Assembly (NCBI GenBank): GCA_029007415.1
Contig: JAQXHT010000088.1
Location: 1-21,381, forward strand
Direction: 5' to 3'
Length of the DNA: 21,381 nt
Source: a bacterium
GTDB lineage: Bacteria > Bacillota_I > Bacilli_A > RF39 > UBA660
Below the pieces are notes generated by a model. The model saw only the letters and a list, made by a program, of their open reading frames with translations, searched no databases and was not told the DNA's origin. How positions within the stretch are numbered: the first letter of the stretch is position 1; every line of letters starts with the position of its first letter. Of the stretch, positions 6,594-12,745 are shown piece by piece. A program made the translations under genes and the position numbers.

Positions 6594-9155
6594 CTACATT
6601 GAAATACGAGATACATTCTCATTTTGAGTTGGTTCATCTACTATTTGTGCATGCCAACTACCTGTATTAGCATCGTAAACTGGTACAGCATTAATACCAT
6701 TTGCATTGTAACTTAATACTTGATCAACTACAGCATCTGGAGTCATACTTGCTACTACTTGGTCATTATTATCCTCGTTTGATGCTACCTCTCCTTCATA
6801 AACTGGAGCTTCTTCAGTATAAGTATCAGTTGAGTAAGTATCTACATCTGAAGTTGTACCTTCATCATAACTAGATACATCTGAATAAGTTTCTACATCT
6901 TGAGTAGCAGTATCATCATAAACTGGTGTTTCTTCAGTATAAGTATCAGTTGAATAAGTAGCAACATCTGAAGTATTATTTTCTTCATAAGTAGGTACTT
7001 CTTCTTCAGCTGATGAGATATCACCACTACTAGTATCAGTATTTCCTTCAATAGTTATATCACTAACACTACCATCGATAGTATTACCATCTTTATAATC
7101 ATCATCGATTTGCCAACCATCTGGTATTTCAGCAGTTCCACCACTATTTATAGTGTCATTAATAGAACCAGCAATATCTTCTTCTGATTCAATTATTTGG
7201 TCATCATCAGTAGTTGTATCATCTGAAGAAGAATTATCAGTGTTAGTATTTTCATTTTCTCCTTCATCGCCTTCAATAATTTGGTCTCCGTCGATTTCAG
7301 AGCTATTATCGTCTTGGTCTTCATTAGTATTGTCATCTTCATTAGAATCACTATCATCAGTATCTGATGAAGAATCATCACTACTAGTATCGTCAGATGA
7401 ACTATCAGAAGATGAGTCATCATAACTTGTATCAGAATCACTAGAAGAGGTATCATCTGTATAAGTATAATTGTCACTAGCTGTACTTGTAGCATAGTAA
7501 TCATAATTATCAGAAGCAGTTTCTGTTACAACTGGTTCAGTTGTTGTCTCTGTAGTTTCGGCAACTACAACTTTATGTGGTAATTCTTTGTTCTTTTGAT
7601 ATAAAGCAGTATCAGTTATATCACGAGTATCATCAATTACATATAAATTCTTTGCTTCTAATTCACTTTTAATAGCTTCAGCAAAGTCAGTATAACTTGG
7701 ACTAGCATTAAAGTTTACCTTAACTGAATTTAATGCTGCTGTAATATTTTCTCTTACAACTGTTTTATAAGCTTGACTTAATTCAGCCATTTCTGTCGAA
7801 TCTATAGCATTATCATAACCACAATTTTTAGCTCTATCATAGAAACTTCTTACTAATGGCATAGTAGCAATATATTTAGAATTTCCTCTAAATAAATTTT
7901 CTTTACCAGCAAGATTATCTGCAAGTTTAAAGTCTTCTTTAATTTGTGCTAAAATTGTTTCTGCTTTTTCAATTTTCTCATCATCATCAGTAGTTCTATT
8001 TAAATCAATGATTAAATTTTCATATTTTTCATAGAATGCTTGATCATCAGCATTTTTTAATACTTTAGAAAAACCAGTTGTATCCTTCTGAACAGTAGCT
8101 AATTGCTTAATTTGGCTATTAACTTGTTTATAATCTTCATAACTATAATTCCAATATTTAGAAACATTAGTTACATTATCACCAAAGTTTTCTCCTAACA
8201 AAGCCATTTGTAATACTGTATAATCAGAAGTATCTAATCCTAGACGACTATTCTTACTAGAATCAACATAGTTTCTTGCTAAACTATTGAAATTTTTTAG
8301 ATTATATCTAAACTTATTCATATAATTCTTAGTTACAGCGTCACTGTTAGCTAAACAGTCATCAAATTTAGAGTAATCAGGAGTTGGAGTAACAGTTGGT
8401 ACCATATCGACTAAATCTTTATCATCATCAACTAAATCCTGTGGATCTTGTCCATCATAAGCATATTGCTCAGGATCTATATGTTTATTATAAGTATAGT
8501 TATTATCATCATCATTATTATATTCAACTACTAAGTCATCAGTTGTACCTGATTTACTACCACAAGCTTTAAGTTTACCTGCACCTACTCCAAGAGCTGT
8601 TATAGCTCCAAAAATTAAGCCTGCTCTTATAACAAATTTCTTTATACCATTTTCTGTTATATAATTCCCTAGTTTTTCTTTAATAGAACCAAAGAAGCCT
8701 TTTTCTTTAATAGCTTTTTTTCTAGCTTCCCTTTTGGCTTTTCTTTCAGCCTTTTTAGGATTTTCTTCTTCATTTTCTGGAGTACCATTTATAACAGCTT
8801 TACTATTTAATATAGTTGCAAAATCTAGTTTGTTTGGCACTACTATATCTTCCCCAATACTATCATGAAAATTATCTACCGCTTCAGTTGTACATCTATA
8901 TTTTTTCCATAGAAAGTCACGGAAATTTTGATTACTAACTTGAAGATGTAATTTGTCTGACTCAAGTAAGTCAGCTGGATTATATATATTATTGTTATAA
9001 GCAAACTCTCTTAACTCATCAAGTGCTTCCCCAAAATCATCGGTAAAGTGAAATGTTATATTGCCTGCATTTAACTTAACAAAGCAATACATGCATACGT
9101 CGTTACCATCTTTATCCTTTTCATGAAATTGATAATATTCTATATAATTATTCAT
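6594..9155 (-). CDS. 853-aa single-TM protein with acidic Ser/Asp/Thr-rich extracellular region
   Basis: I do not recognise the family. Residues 1-130 form a compact, probably cytoplasmic domain (MNNYIEYYQFHEKDKDGND...). A basic stretch (132-160, KKAERKAKREARKKAIKEK) precedes one helix at about 173-192 (VIRAGLIFGAITALGVGAG), so topology is N-in/C-out. Outside are an acidic spacer (205-260), a mostly helical domain (about 265-560), then about 130 residues almost entirely Ser, Asp, Thr, Glu and Asn. A Thr/Tyr/Glu-rich region with a 40-residue direct repeat and a short C-terminal segment ending VSRISM follow. LKAC near residue 198 is not a convincing lipobox. The start has GGGGAGAGG 6 nt upstream. 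The gene is 15 nt downstream of the 319-aa gene and shares its strong promoter. The long acidic stalk would suit a surface-exposed protein. Confidence 0.85.
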   Translation of the reverse strand: MNNYIEYYQFHEKDKDGNDVCMYCFVKLNAGNITFHFTDDFGEALDELREFAYNNNIYNPADLLESDKLHLQVSNQNFRDFLWKKYRCTTEAVDNFHDSIGEDIVVPNKLDFATILNSKAVINGTPENEEENPKKAERKAKREARKKAIKEKGFFGSIKEKLGNYITENGIKKFVIRAGLIFGAITALGVGAGKLKACGSKSGTTDDLVVEYNNDDDNNYTYNKHIDPEQYAYDGQDPQDLVDDDKDLVDMVPTVTPTPDYSKFDDCLANSDAVTKNYMNKFRYNLKNFNSLARNYVDSSKNSRLGLDTSDYTVLQMALLGENFGDNVTNVSKYWNYSYEDYKQVNSQIKQLATVQKDTTGFSKVLKNADDQAFYEKYENLIIDLNRTTDDDEKIEKAETILAQIKEDFKLADNLAGKENLFRGNSKYIATMPLVRSFYDRAKNCGYDNAIDSTEMAELSQAYKTVVRENITAALNSVKVNFNASPSYTDFAEAIKSELEAKNLYVIDDTRDITDTALYQKNKELPHKVVVAETTETTTEPVVTETASDNYDYYATSTASDNYTYTDDTSSSDSDTSYDDSSSDSSSDDTSSDDSSSDTDDSDSNEDDNTNEDQDDNSSEIDGDQIIEGDEGENENTNTDNSSSDDTTTDDDQIIESEEDIAGSINDTINSGGTAEIPDGWQIDDDYKDGNTIDGSVSDITIEGNTDTSSGDISSAEEEVPTYEENNTSDVATYSTDTYTEETPVYDDTATQDVETYSDVSSYDEGTTSDVDTYSTDTYTEEAPVYEGEVASNEDNNDQVVASMTPDAVVDQVLSYNANGINAVPVYDANTGSWHAQIVDEPTQNENVSRISM
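6798..6960 (-). repeat. 120-bp in-frame direct repeat (two units)
   Basis: Two 43-bp blocks, 6798-6840 and 6918-6960, are near identical and start exactly 120 nt apart. On the minus strand they encode TYSTDTYTEETPVY and TYSTDTYTEEAPVY (about residues 732-746 and 772-786 of the 853-aa protein), joined by similar Ser/Asp/Val/Tyr-rich sequence. Confidence 0.85.
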
Positions 9156-9170
9156 TTTTTATCCTCTCCC

Positions 9171-10130
9171 CTAATTTATCTCTTTCTTATTTCCAGTCAT
9201 TTTATAACCAGCATTAATAAGAGATTGATCATTTGCACTACTCCATTTTGTATCAGTTGCTCCTGGAGTATAAGTTCTTGTTCTTACTTGATAATAACTA
9301 ACTGTTGCTACAATATTATTTCCAAGCGGTGTCTTACCAATAACTTCTCTAGCAGTCGAAATCTTTATTTCTTTTAAACAATTACTATCAGTACTACCAC
9401 AAGTTATTTCTTTAAGTCTATCGCTATTTTTCTCTTTACCTGACCAATCGGACCATTCAGAGAAAACTCCAGCTGCTGTTTTCTGATACTCATAACTATA
9501 AGTAACTGTTTTTTGTTCTGTATTGTTATCAGTCTTAGTTTCTTGTTGTTTATTATCAGTTGTTGGTGTCTTTTCTGTATTATCTGTCTTATTAGTACTA
9601 TTATTACTAGAATCATCAGTAGAAGGAGTACTAGTAGAATCTTTGGCATTTTCATCAGTTTTATTAAGATCCTTTTCACAGGCTTCAGTGCTACAGTATG
9701 AATAACTTCCTACTTTAGTTAAAACATAATCTTCTTCATCACTGCACTTTAATTTTACCTTTAAAACATACTCACCATTTTCTGAGTAAATTTCTGAATA
9801 ACTTTTATCAACATTACAAGCTTTTCCTTTATTATCAGTAAATGCTGATAACATTTTCTTACTAATCATTTGACGTAATGTAATAACTTCTTTATTACCA
9901 TCTACTGGTAAATTTGCTTTCTTACTATAGTAATCTATACTTGCTTGTTTCATTGTTGCAAGGTTCTTTTGGAATACCTTTGATGAAGTTGTTTCAGTTG
10001 CTTTTGTCTTTGGACTAGTGAACTTTGGTATTAACCAAATCAAAAACAAAGCAAAGATAACAATAATAATAAATTTTAGTAAAAAATCTCTAAACGGAAA
10101 TGGCCGTTTATCATATTCTTCTGTATACAT
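9171..10130 (-). CDS. 319-aa membrane-anchored extracellular protein with WSDWS motif
   Basis: A short cytoplasmic N-terminus (MYTEEYDKRPFPFRDFLLK) is followed by one helix (about 17-36) and a large outer region. The first outer domain (about 50-150) has NLATMKQASIDYYSKK...LRQMISKKMLSAFTDNKGKAC, a pattern I associate with pilin-like anchored proteins in gut Bacillota; this is from memory and untested. It contains C105, C129, C146 and C151, which could form disulfides. A Ser/Thr/Asn/Asp-rich linker (about 153-207) joins a second domain with YSYEYQKTAAGVFSEWSDWS and C244/C251. The RBS is GAGGAGGGG 6 nt before the ATG. A perfect sigma-A promoter lies just upstream, and the 853-aa gene follows after 15 nt. 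Function is unknown; a surface or adhesive role is an inference. Confidence 0.82.
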   Translation of the reverse strand: MYTEEYDKRPFPFRDFLLKFIIIVIFALFLIWLIPKFTSPKTKATETTSSKVFQKNLATMKQASIDYYSKKANLPVDGNKEVITLRQMISKKMLSAFTDNKGKACNVDKSYSEIYSENGEYVLKVKLKCSDEEDYVLTKVGSYSYCSTEACEKDLNKTDENAKDSTSTPSTDDSSNNSTNKTDNTEKTPTTDNKQQETKTDNNTEQKTVTYSYEYQKTAAGVFSEWSDWSGKEKNSDRLKEITCGSTDSNCLKEIKISTAREVIGKTPLGNNIVATVSYYQVRTRTYTPGATDTKWSSANDQSLINAGYKMTGNKKEIN

Positions 10131-10155
10131 TGAAATCCCCTCCTCTGTGGCTCAT

Positions 10156-10184
10156 ATTATACATCTTTTTGCTTATTTTGTCAA
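10156..10184 (-). promoter_or_regulatory. Perfect consensus sigma-A promoter for the 319/853-aa operon
   Basis: On the minus strand TTGACA (10184-10179), a 17-bp spacer and TATAAT (10161-10156) match consensus at all 12 positions. The -35 lies inside the last codons of smr. The leader would be about 19 nt and consists largely of the GAGGAGGGG RBS. Confidence 0.88.
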
Positions 10185-10433
10185 ATTATCTTTAAGTTTA
10201 ATTATTGTGCAACCAGGATTCATAAAATCAAGCTTATATTCTAACACCCGTCTATCATGACGTAAGTACTCACTTACTTCTTTTCTCAATACTCCTGTGC
10301 CAATTCCGTGAACAATTACCCCTTCTTTTTCTCTTAATCTTATCAAATCATTTATAAACTCATCAACAGTTATTTTAGCAGTAATTCTGTCCATTCCATG
10401 TAAATCAATACTCCTAATACTAGAAAGATACAT
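10173..10433 (-). CDS. Stand-alone Smr-domain protein
   Basis: An 86-aa protein consisting of almost nothing but an Smr domain, the module found at the C-terminus of MutS2 and in stand-alone proteins with nucleic-acid nicking activity. Visible motifs are SIDLHGMD (residues 9-15) and VHGIGTGVLRKEV (41-53), the two family signatures. ATG 10433 is chosen because AAAGGAAG precedes it. The in-frame ATG at 10463 lies upstream of the -10 element of its own promoter (10455-10460), so it could not be in that transcript. No MutS2 ATPase part is present here. The 319-aa gene begins 42 nt downstream with its own strong promoter. A repair, recombination or ribosome-rescue related function is possible; the sequence does not decide. 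Confidence 0.88.
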   Translation of the reverse strand: MYLSSIRSIDLHGMDRITAKITVDEFINDLIRLREKEGVIVHGIGTGVLRKEVSEYLRHDRRVLEYKLDFMNPGCTIIKLKDNLTK

Positions 10434-10454
10434 ACTCCGCTTCCTTTCAGTAAT

Positions 10455-10483
10455 ATTATACATAAAAATAAAGAAAATGAACA
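10455..10483 (-). promoter_or_regulatory. Promoter of smr
   Basis: On the minus strand TGTTCA (10483-10478), 17-bp spacer, TATAAT (10460-10455). The -10 is perfect and the -35 matches at three of six. The predicted start of transcription is about 15 nt before ATG 10433. It overlaps, back to back, the plus-strand promoter at 10499-10507. Confidence 0.6.
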
Positions 10484-10498
10484 GTTTTTTTCGAAATA

Positions 10499-10507
10499 TG
10501 TTATACT
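10499..10507 (+). promoter_or_regulatory. Extended -10 promoter of the 213-aa anchored protein gene
   Basis: TGTTATACT (10499-10507) is a TGn extended -10 with no clear -35. The leader would be only about 13 nt and contain TAGGGTGA ahead of the GTG start. Confidence 0.55.
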
Positions 10508-10526
10508 ACCTTTAGGGTGAAGTAAA

Positions 10527-11168
10527 GTGATTAAAAAGAAAAAAGATAAAAAGCCAAAAAAAGAGCGAAAAAAATTAACCAAAAAGCAAAAAATACTTGT
10601 TATTATAATAGCAATTGTCCTAGGAGCTGGCGCCTATTTTCTCGGTACAGTAGTAACTAAAACCTATCTAAATAATAAGAAAAAAGAAGACCAAAAGATA
10701 GATTTTGAGGAAATGACTAAACTAGAAACCATTAAAAGTGTCAGCATTGACAAGCTAGTTAGTAGTTATAATGAGTTATTAACAGCAAAAAAACTTGATA
10801 AATATAAAATTGATAAAGATAAAATAAATAAAAAAGATACTCTTTACGAGTATACAACTAATAATATAACTTATGTTTTTCAAGTAAAAAACAAGAAAGT
10901 AGAAATTATGACTATTTATTATAAAGAAGAAAATGATGATACTAAAGAGATAATTAAACTAGCAATGCAAGCAAATAATAGCGAGTTAACTGATGAAGAC
11001 GTTACTAATATGTATGATAGTATCATTAGAACAAGAACTAATAAAGAAGAAGATGGCGCCAAAGTTTCTGAATACTTCCAATATAAAGGTATTGAAGCTA
11101 ACTTAAAAGAAACCGTTATTGGGGATAAATCTATCTATCAATTTAGAATAGGAAGAATTACAGAATAG
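10527..11168 (+). CDS. 213-aa single-TM extracytoplasmic hypothetical protein
   Basis: A strongly basic cytoplasmic N-terminus (IKKKKDKKPKKERKKLTKKQK) leads into one helix at about 23-42 (ILVIIIAIVLGAGAYFLGTVV). The outer domain is about 165 residues, mixed alpha/beta, and Lys/Asp/Glu-rich. By the positive-inside rule it is N-in/C-out. No cysteine, lipobox or catalytic motif is visible and no family is recognised. The start is GTG at 10527, supported by TAGGGTGA upstream. It is divergent from smr and convergent with ogt, with only 8 nt between stop codons, so it is probably a single-gene transcript. A terminator hairpin overlaps both stops. Confidence 0.8.
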   Translation: MIKKKKDKKPKKERKKLTKKQKILVIIIAIVLGAGAYFLGTVVTKTYLNNKKKEDQKIDFEEMTKLETIKSVSIDKLVSSYNELLTAKKLDKYKIDKDKINKKDTLYEYTTNNITYVFQVKNKKVEIMTIYYKEENDDTKEIIKLAMQANNSELTDEDVTNMYDSIIRTRTNKEEDGAKVSEYFQYKGIEANLKETVIGDKSIYQFRIGRITE

Positions 11169-11190
11169 TAGCAATACTATTTTTCTTTTT
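11164..11190 (+). terminator. Terminator overlapping two convergent stop codons
   Basis: AATAGTA (11164-11170) and TACTATT (11175-11181) pair around a GCAA tetraloop, then TTTCTTTTTT. The stem contains the TAG of the 213-aa gene on plus and the TAG of ogt on minus. Confidence 0.75.
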
Positions 11191-11701
11191 TGTCTAGACT
11201 AATACCTTCTTCTTTTAATAGTTCTATTTTATTATTTAGTCCACCACCATATCCTGTTAGATTTCCATTACTACCAATCACTCTATGACAAGGAATTATT
11301 AAACAAATCGGATTCCAACCAACAGCACTACCAACTGCTCTAGAAGACATTTTAGAAATATTATTGTTTTTAGCAATCTCCTTAGCAATATCACCATAAG
11401 TTGTTGTTTTTCCATATGGTATTTTTAACATTATATCAATAACTTGTCTCCGAAAAGGTGTTAAAACCGGTAATTTATATTTCGGAGTAAAGTCTGGTTC
11501 TTCTCCACTAAAATAAATATCTAACCACCGACTAGTCTCTTTAAAAATAGGTAAATCAGTATAAATTGTTTCTTTATTACTATGTTTATTTTCATATTTT
11601 GACCCTTCAAACCAAAGACCAGTAAGATATTTACCATCACTTTCAAGAAAAATATCATCATAATTTTCTTTCGTTTTATATTTATATATTTTCCACTCCA
11701 T
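11177..11701 (-). CDS. ogt: O6-methylguanine-DNA methyltransferase (Ogt)
   Basis: A 174-aa methylated-DNA-[protein]-cysteine S-methyltransferase. It transfers the alkyl group from O6-alkylguanine to its own cysteine, a single-turnover repair. The C-terminal domain shows TPFRRQVIDIMLKIPYGKTTTYGDIA (DNA-binding helix-turn-helix region) with RAVGSAVGWNP, then the active site LIIPCHRVIG with nucleophile C138, and GNLTGYGGG downstream. The N-terminal about 75 residues form the usual small alpha/beta domain. Length is typical of Ogt. ATG 11701 is preferred; a TTG at 11704 directly before it could add one residue. The only RBS-like sequence (AAGGAA) lies about 14 nt away inside the stem of the upstream lepB terminator, so expression may be low or linked to lepB transcription. 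Confidence 0.95.
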   Translation of the reverse strand: MEWKIYKYKTKENYDDIFLESDGKYLTGLWFEGSKYENKHSNKETIYTDLPIFKETSRWLDIYFSGEEPDFTPKYKLPVLTPFRRQVIDIMLKIPYGKTTTYGDIAKEIAKNNNISKMSSRAVGSAVGWNPICLIIPCHRVIGSNGNLTGYGGGLNNKIELLKEEGISLDKKEK

Positions 11702-11738
11702 CAAATAAAAATAGTTCCTTACTATTAAAGAACTATTT
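11702..11738 (-). terminator. Terminator-like hairpin between lepB and ogt
   Basis: On the minus strand a 12-bp stem (AAATAGTTCTTT with AAGGAACTATTT, one G-T pair) has a 6-nt loop, spans 11738-11709, and is followed by TTATTTG. It includes the lepB stop codon and the likely ogt Shine-Dalgarno, so it may attenuate ogt. Confidence 0.65.
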
Positions 11739-12224
11739 ATTTTTATTTCCTATTCTATTAAAAGGAAGTATTACTAAAGATGTTCTACCTAATATTTGTT
11801 TTTTCTTAATAAATCCAAAAGCTCTTCCATCATAAGATGCTTCTCTATTATCCCCCATTACAAGATAAGAATCAGCTGGTATCTTTTCACTCTTATAATC
11901 AGCAGTCTTTAAACCTTTTACTTTTTCTTCTACTTTCTTACCATTTACGTATAAAGTATTATCTTTATATTCAATAACTTCTCCAGGAAGACCAATTACT
12001 CTTTTAATAATATCTTCATCCTCTAGTCGTACCACTACTATATCAAATCTCTTTGGATTTTTAGTAAGGTAAGCGGTTTTATTTAAAATCATTATATCTT
12101 TAGGATGTAAAGTATTCATCATACTAGTACCATTAACTCTAATCGGTGTCACTATAAATAGTTTTAAAAGTATCACAAGAATAAGTATAACTATATATGG
12201 TATTAATTCTTTCATTTTTTCCAT
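11733..12224 (-). CDS. lepB: Type I signal peptidase
   Basis: A 163-aa, single-TM signal peptidase I of the short Gram-positive (SipS-like) type. It cleaves signal peptides from exported proteins at the outer face of the membrane. The N-terminal helix is about 7-27. Box B is RVNGTSMMNTL with catalytic S34. Box D is DIIKRVIGLPGE with general base K74. Box E is GDNREASYDGRAFG (124-137), where the usual SxDSR has Gly in place of the second Ser; the Asp and Arg are kept. ATG 12224 has AGGGTG upstream. It lies downstream of rplS, past a terminator, with no clear promoter of its own, so readthrough from the strong rplS promoter is likely. Confidence 0.95.
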   Translation of the reverse strand: MEKMKELIPYIVILILVILLKLFIVTPIRVNGTSMMNTLHPKDIMILNKTAYLTKNPKRFDIVVVRLEDEDIIKRVIGLPGEVIEYKDNTLYVNGKKVEEKVKGLKTADYKSEKIPADSYLVMGDNREASYDGRAFGFIKKKQILGRTSLVILPFNRIGNKNK

Positions 12225-12238
12225 TTTTCACCCTTAGC

Positions 12239-12265
12239 AAAAAAAGTAGACTTTAAATCTACTTT
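12239..12265 (-). terminator. Terminator of rplS
   Basis: On the minus strand AAAGTAGA (12265-12258) and TCTACTTT (12250-12243) form an 8-bp stem with a 7-nt loop, followed by T-run to 12239. The rplS stop codon lies in the stem. Confidence 0.75.
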
Positions 12266-12624
12266 TCGTTTTCTTTCTTTGTTTTTTGTCCACGTTCTTT
12301 AATCTTGTATTGACCAACCATTCCTTTTAAGAATGTTAGTTTAGCTCTACGAACGCGACCACGACGTACTACTGTAATCTTATCAATTTTTGGTGAATGA
12401 ATTGGGAAAATTCTTTCAACTCCAACACCAGATGACATCTTACGAACAGTAAATGTTTCAGAAACACTACCACCACGTCTTGCTACAACTAATCCTTCAA
12501 ATGCTTGAATACGTTCTCTTTTACCTTCTTTGATTTTTACATCAACACGAACAGTATCTCCAACTCTAAATTCAGGAATTTCAGGATTCATTTGTTTTTC
12601 ATTGATTTTGTCAATTATATTCAT
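12259..12624 (-). CDS. rplS: 50S ribosomal protein L19
   Basis: 121 aa, typical L19 length. L19 sits at the 30S-50S interface. Recognisable conserved stretches are PEFRVGDTVRVDVKIKEG, ERIQAFEGLVVARRGG, ETFTVRKMSSGVGVERIFPIHSP and VVRRGRVRRAKLTFLKG. The start has TAGGAGGA 7 nt upstream. Unlike many bacteria there is no adjacent rpsP/rimM/trmD; it is alone behind a strong promoter and a roughly 75-nt leader, then a terminator, then lepB. The acidic/basic C-terminal tail KTKKENEK is unremarkable. Confidence 0.98.
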   Translation of the reverse strand: MNIIDKINEKQMNPEIPEFRVGDTVRVDVKIKEGKRERIQAFEGLVVARRGGSVSETFTVRKMSSGVGVERIFPIHSPKIDKITVVRRGRVRRAKLTFLKGMVGQYKIKERGQKTKKENEK

Positions 12625-12699
12625 CGTTTTTTCCTCCTAACTATACCCAGTGCTCATATGTTTACATATAGTAATAAAGCGGAACACTTTCTTTTGACG
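12625..12699 (-). ncRNA. Putative L19 leader (autoregulatory 5' UTR)
   Basis: The stretch between the predicted transcription start (about 12699) and the L19 ATG can form mutually exclusive pairings on the minus strand: AAAG/CTTT around GTGTTCCGCTTT (12690-12676), ATATG/CATAT (12669-12656), and longer pairings ACTATA (12672-12667)/TATAGT (12645-12640) and AGTG (12688-12685)/CACT (12652-12649) next to the RBS. L19 leaders are a known class in Bacillota; the assignment rests on position and pairing and was not tested with a covariance model. Confidence 0.5.
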
Positions 12700-12705
12700 T
12701 TTCTT

Positions 12706-12734
12706 ATTATAACAAATGTTTTGTTTTTACGCAA
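12706..12734 (-). promoter_or_regulatory. Strong promoter of rplS
   Basis: On the minus strand TTGCGT (12734-12729), 17-bp spacer, TATAAT (12711-12706) preceded by TGT (extended -10). Confidence 0.85.
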
Positions 12735-12745
12735 TAGGCTTTATC

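Noticed and set aside
7153..7504. Open frames overlapping the acidic region of the 853-aa gene on both strands
   Set aside because: Low-complexity Ser/Asp codons leave alternative frames open by chance; the translations are Ser/Leu/Ile monotony without RBS.
8550..8640. Lipoprotein signal in the 853-aa protein (LKAC near residue 198)
   Set aside because: Lys at -2 does not fit a lipobox, and the helix is preceded by about 170 residues, so an internal TM anchor is more likely.
9123..10260. Short plus-strand frames at 9123-9377, 9513-9705 and 10018-10260, and minus frame 9404-9679
   Set aside because: Shadows of the 319-aa protein, smr and adjoining sequence; no RBS or promoter.
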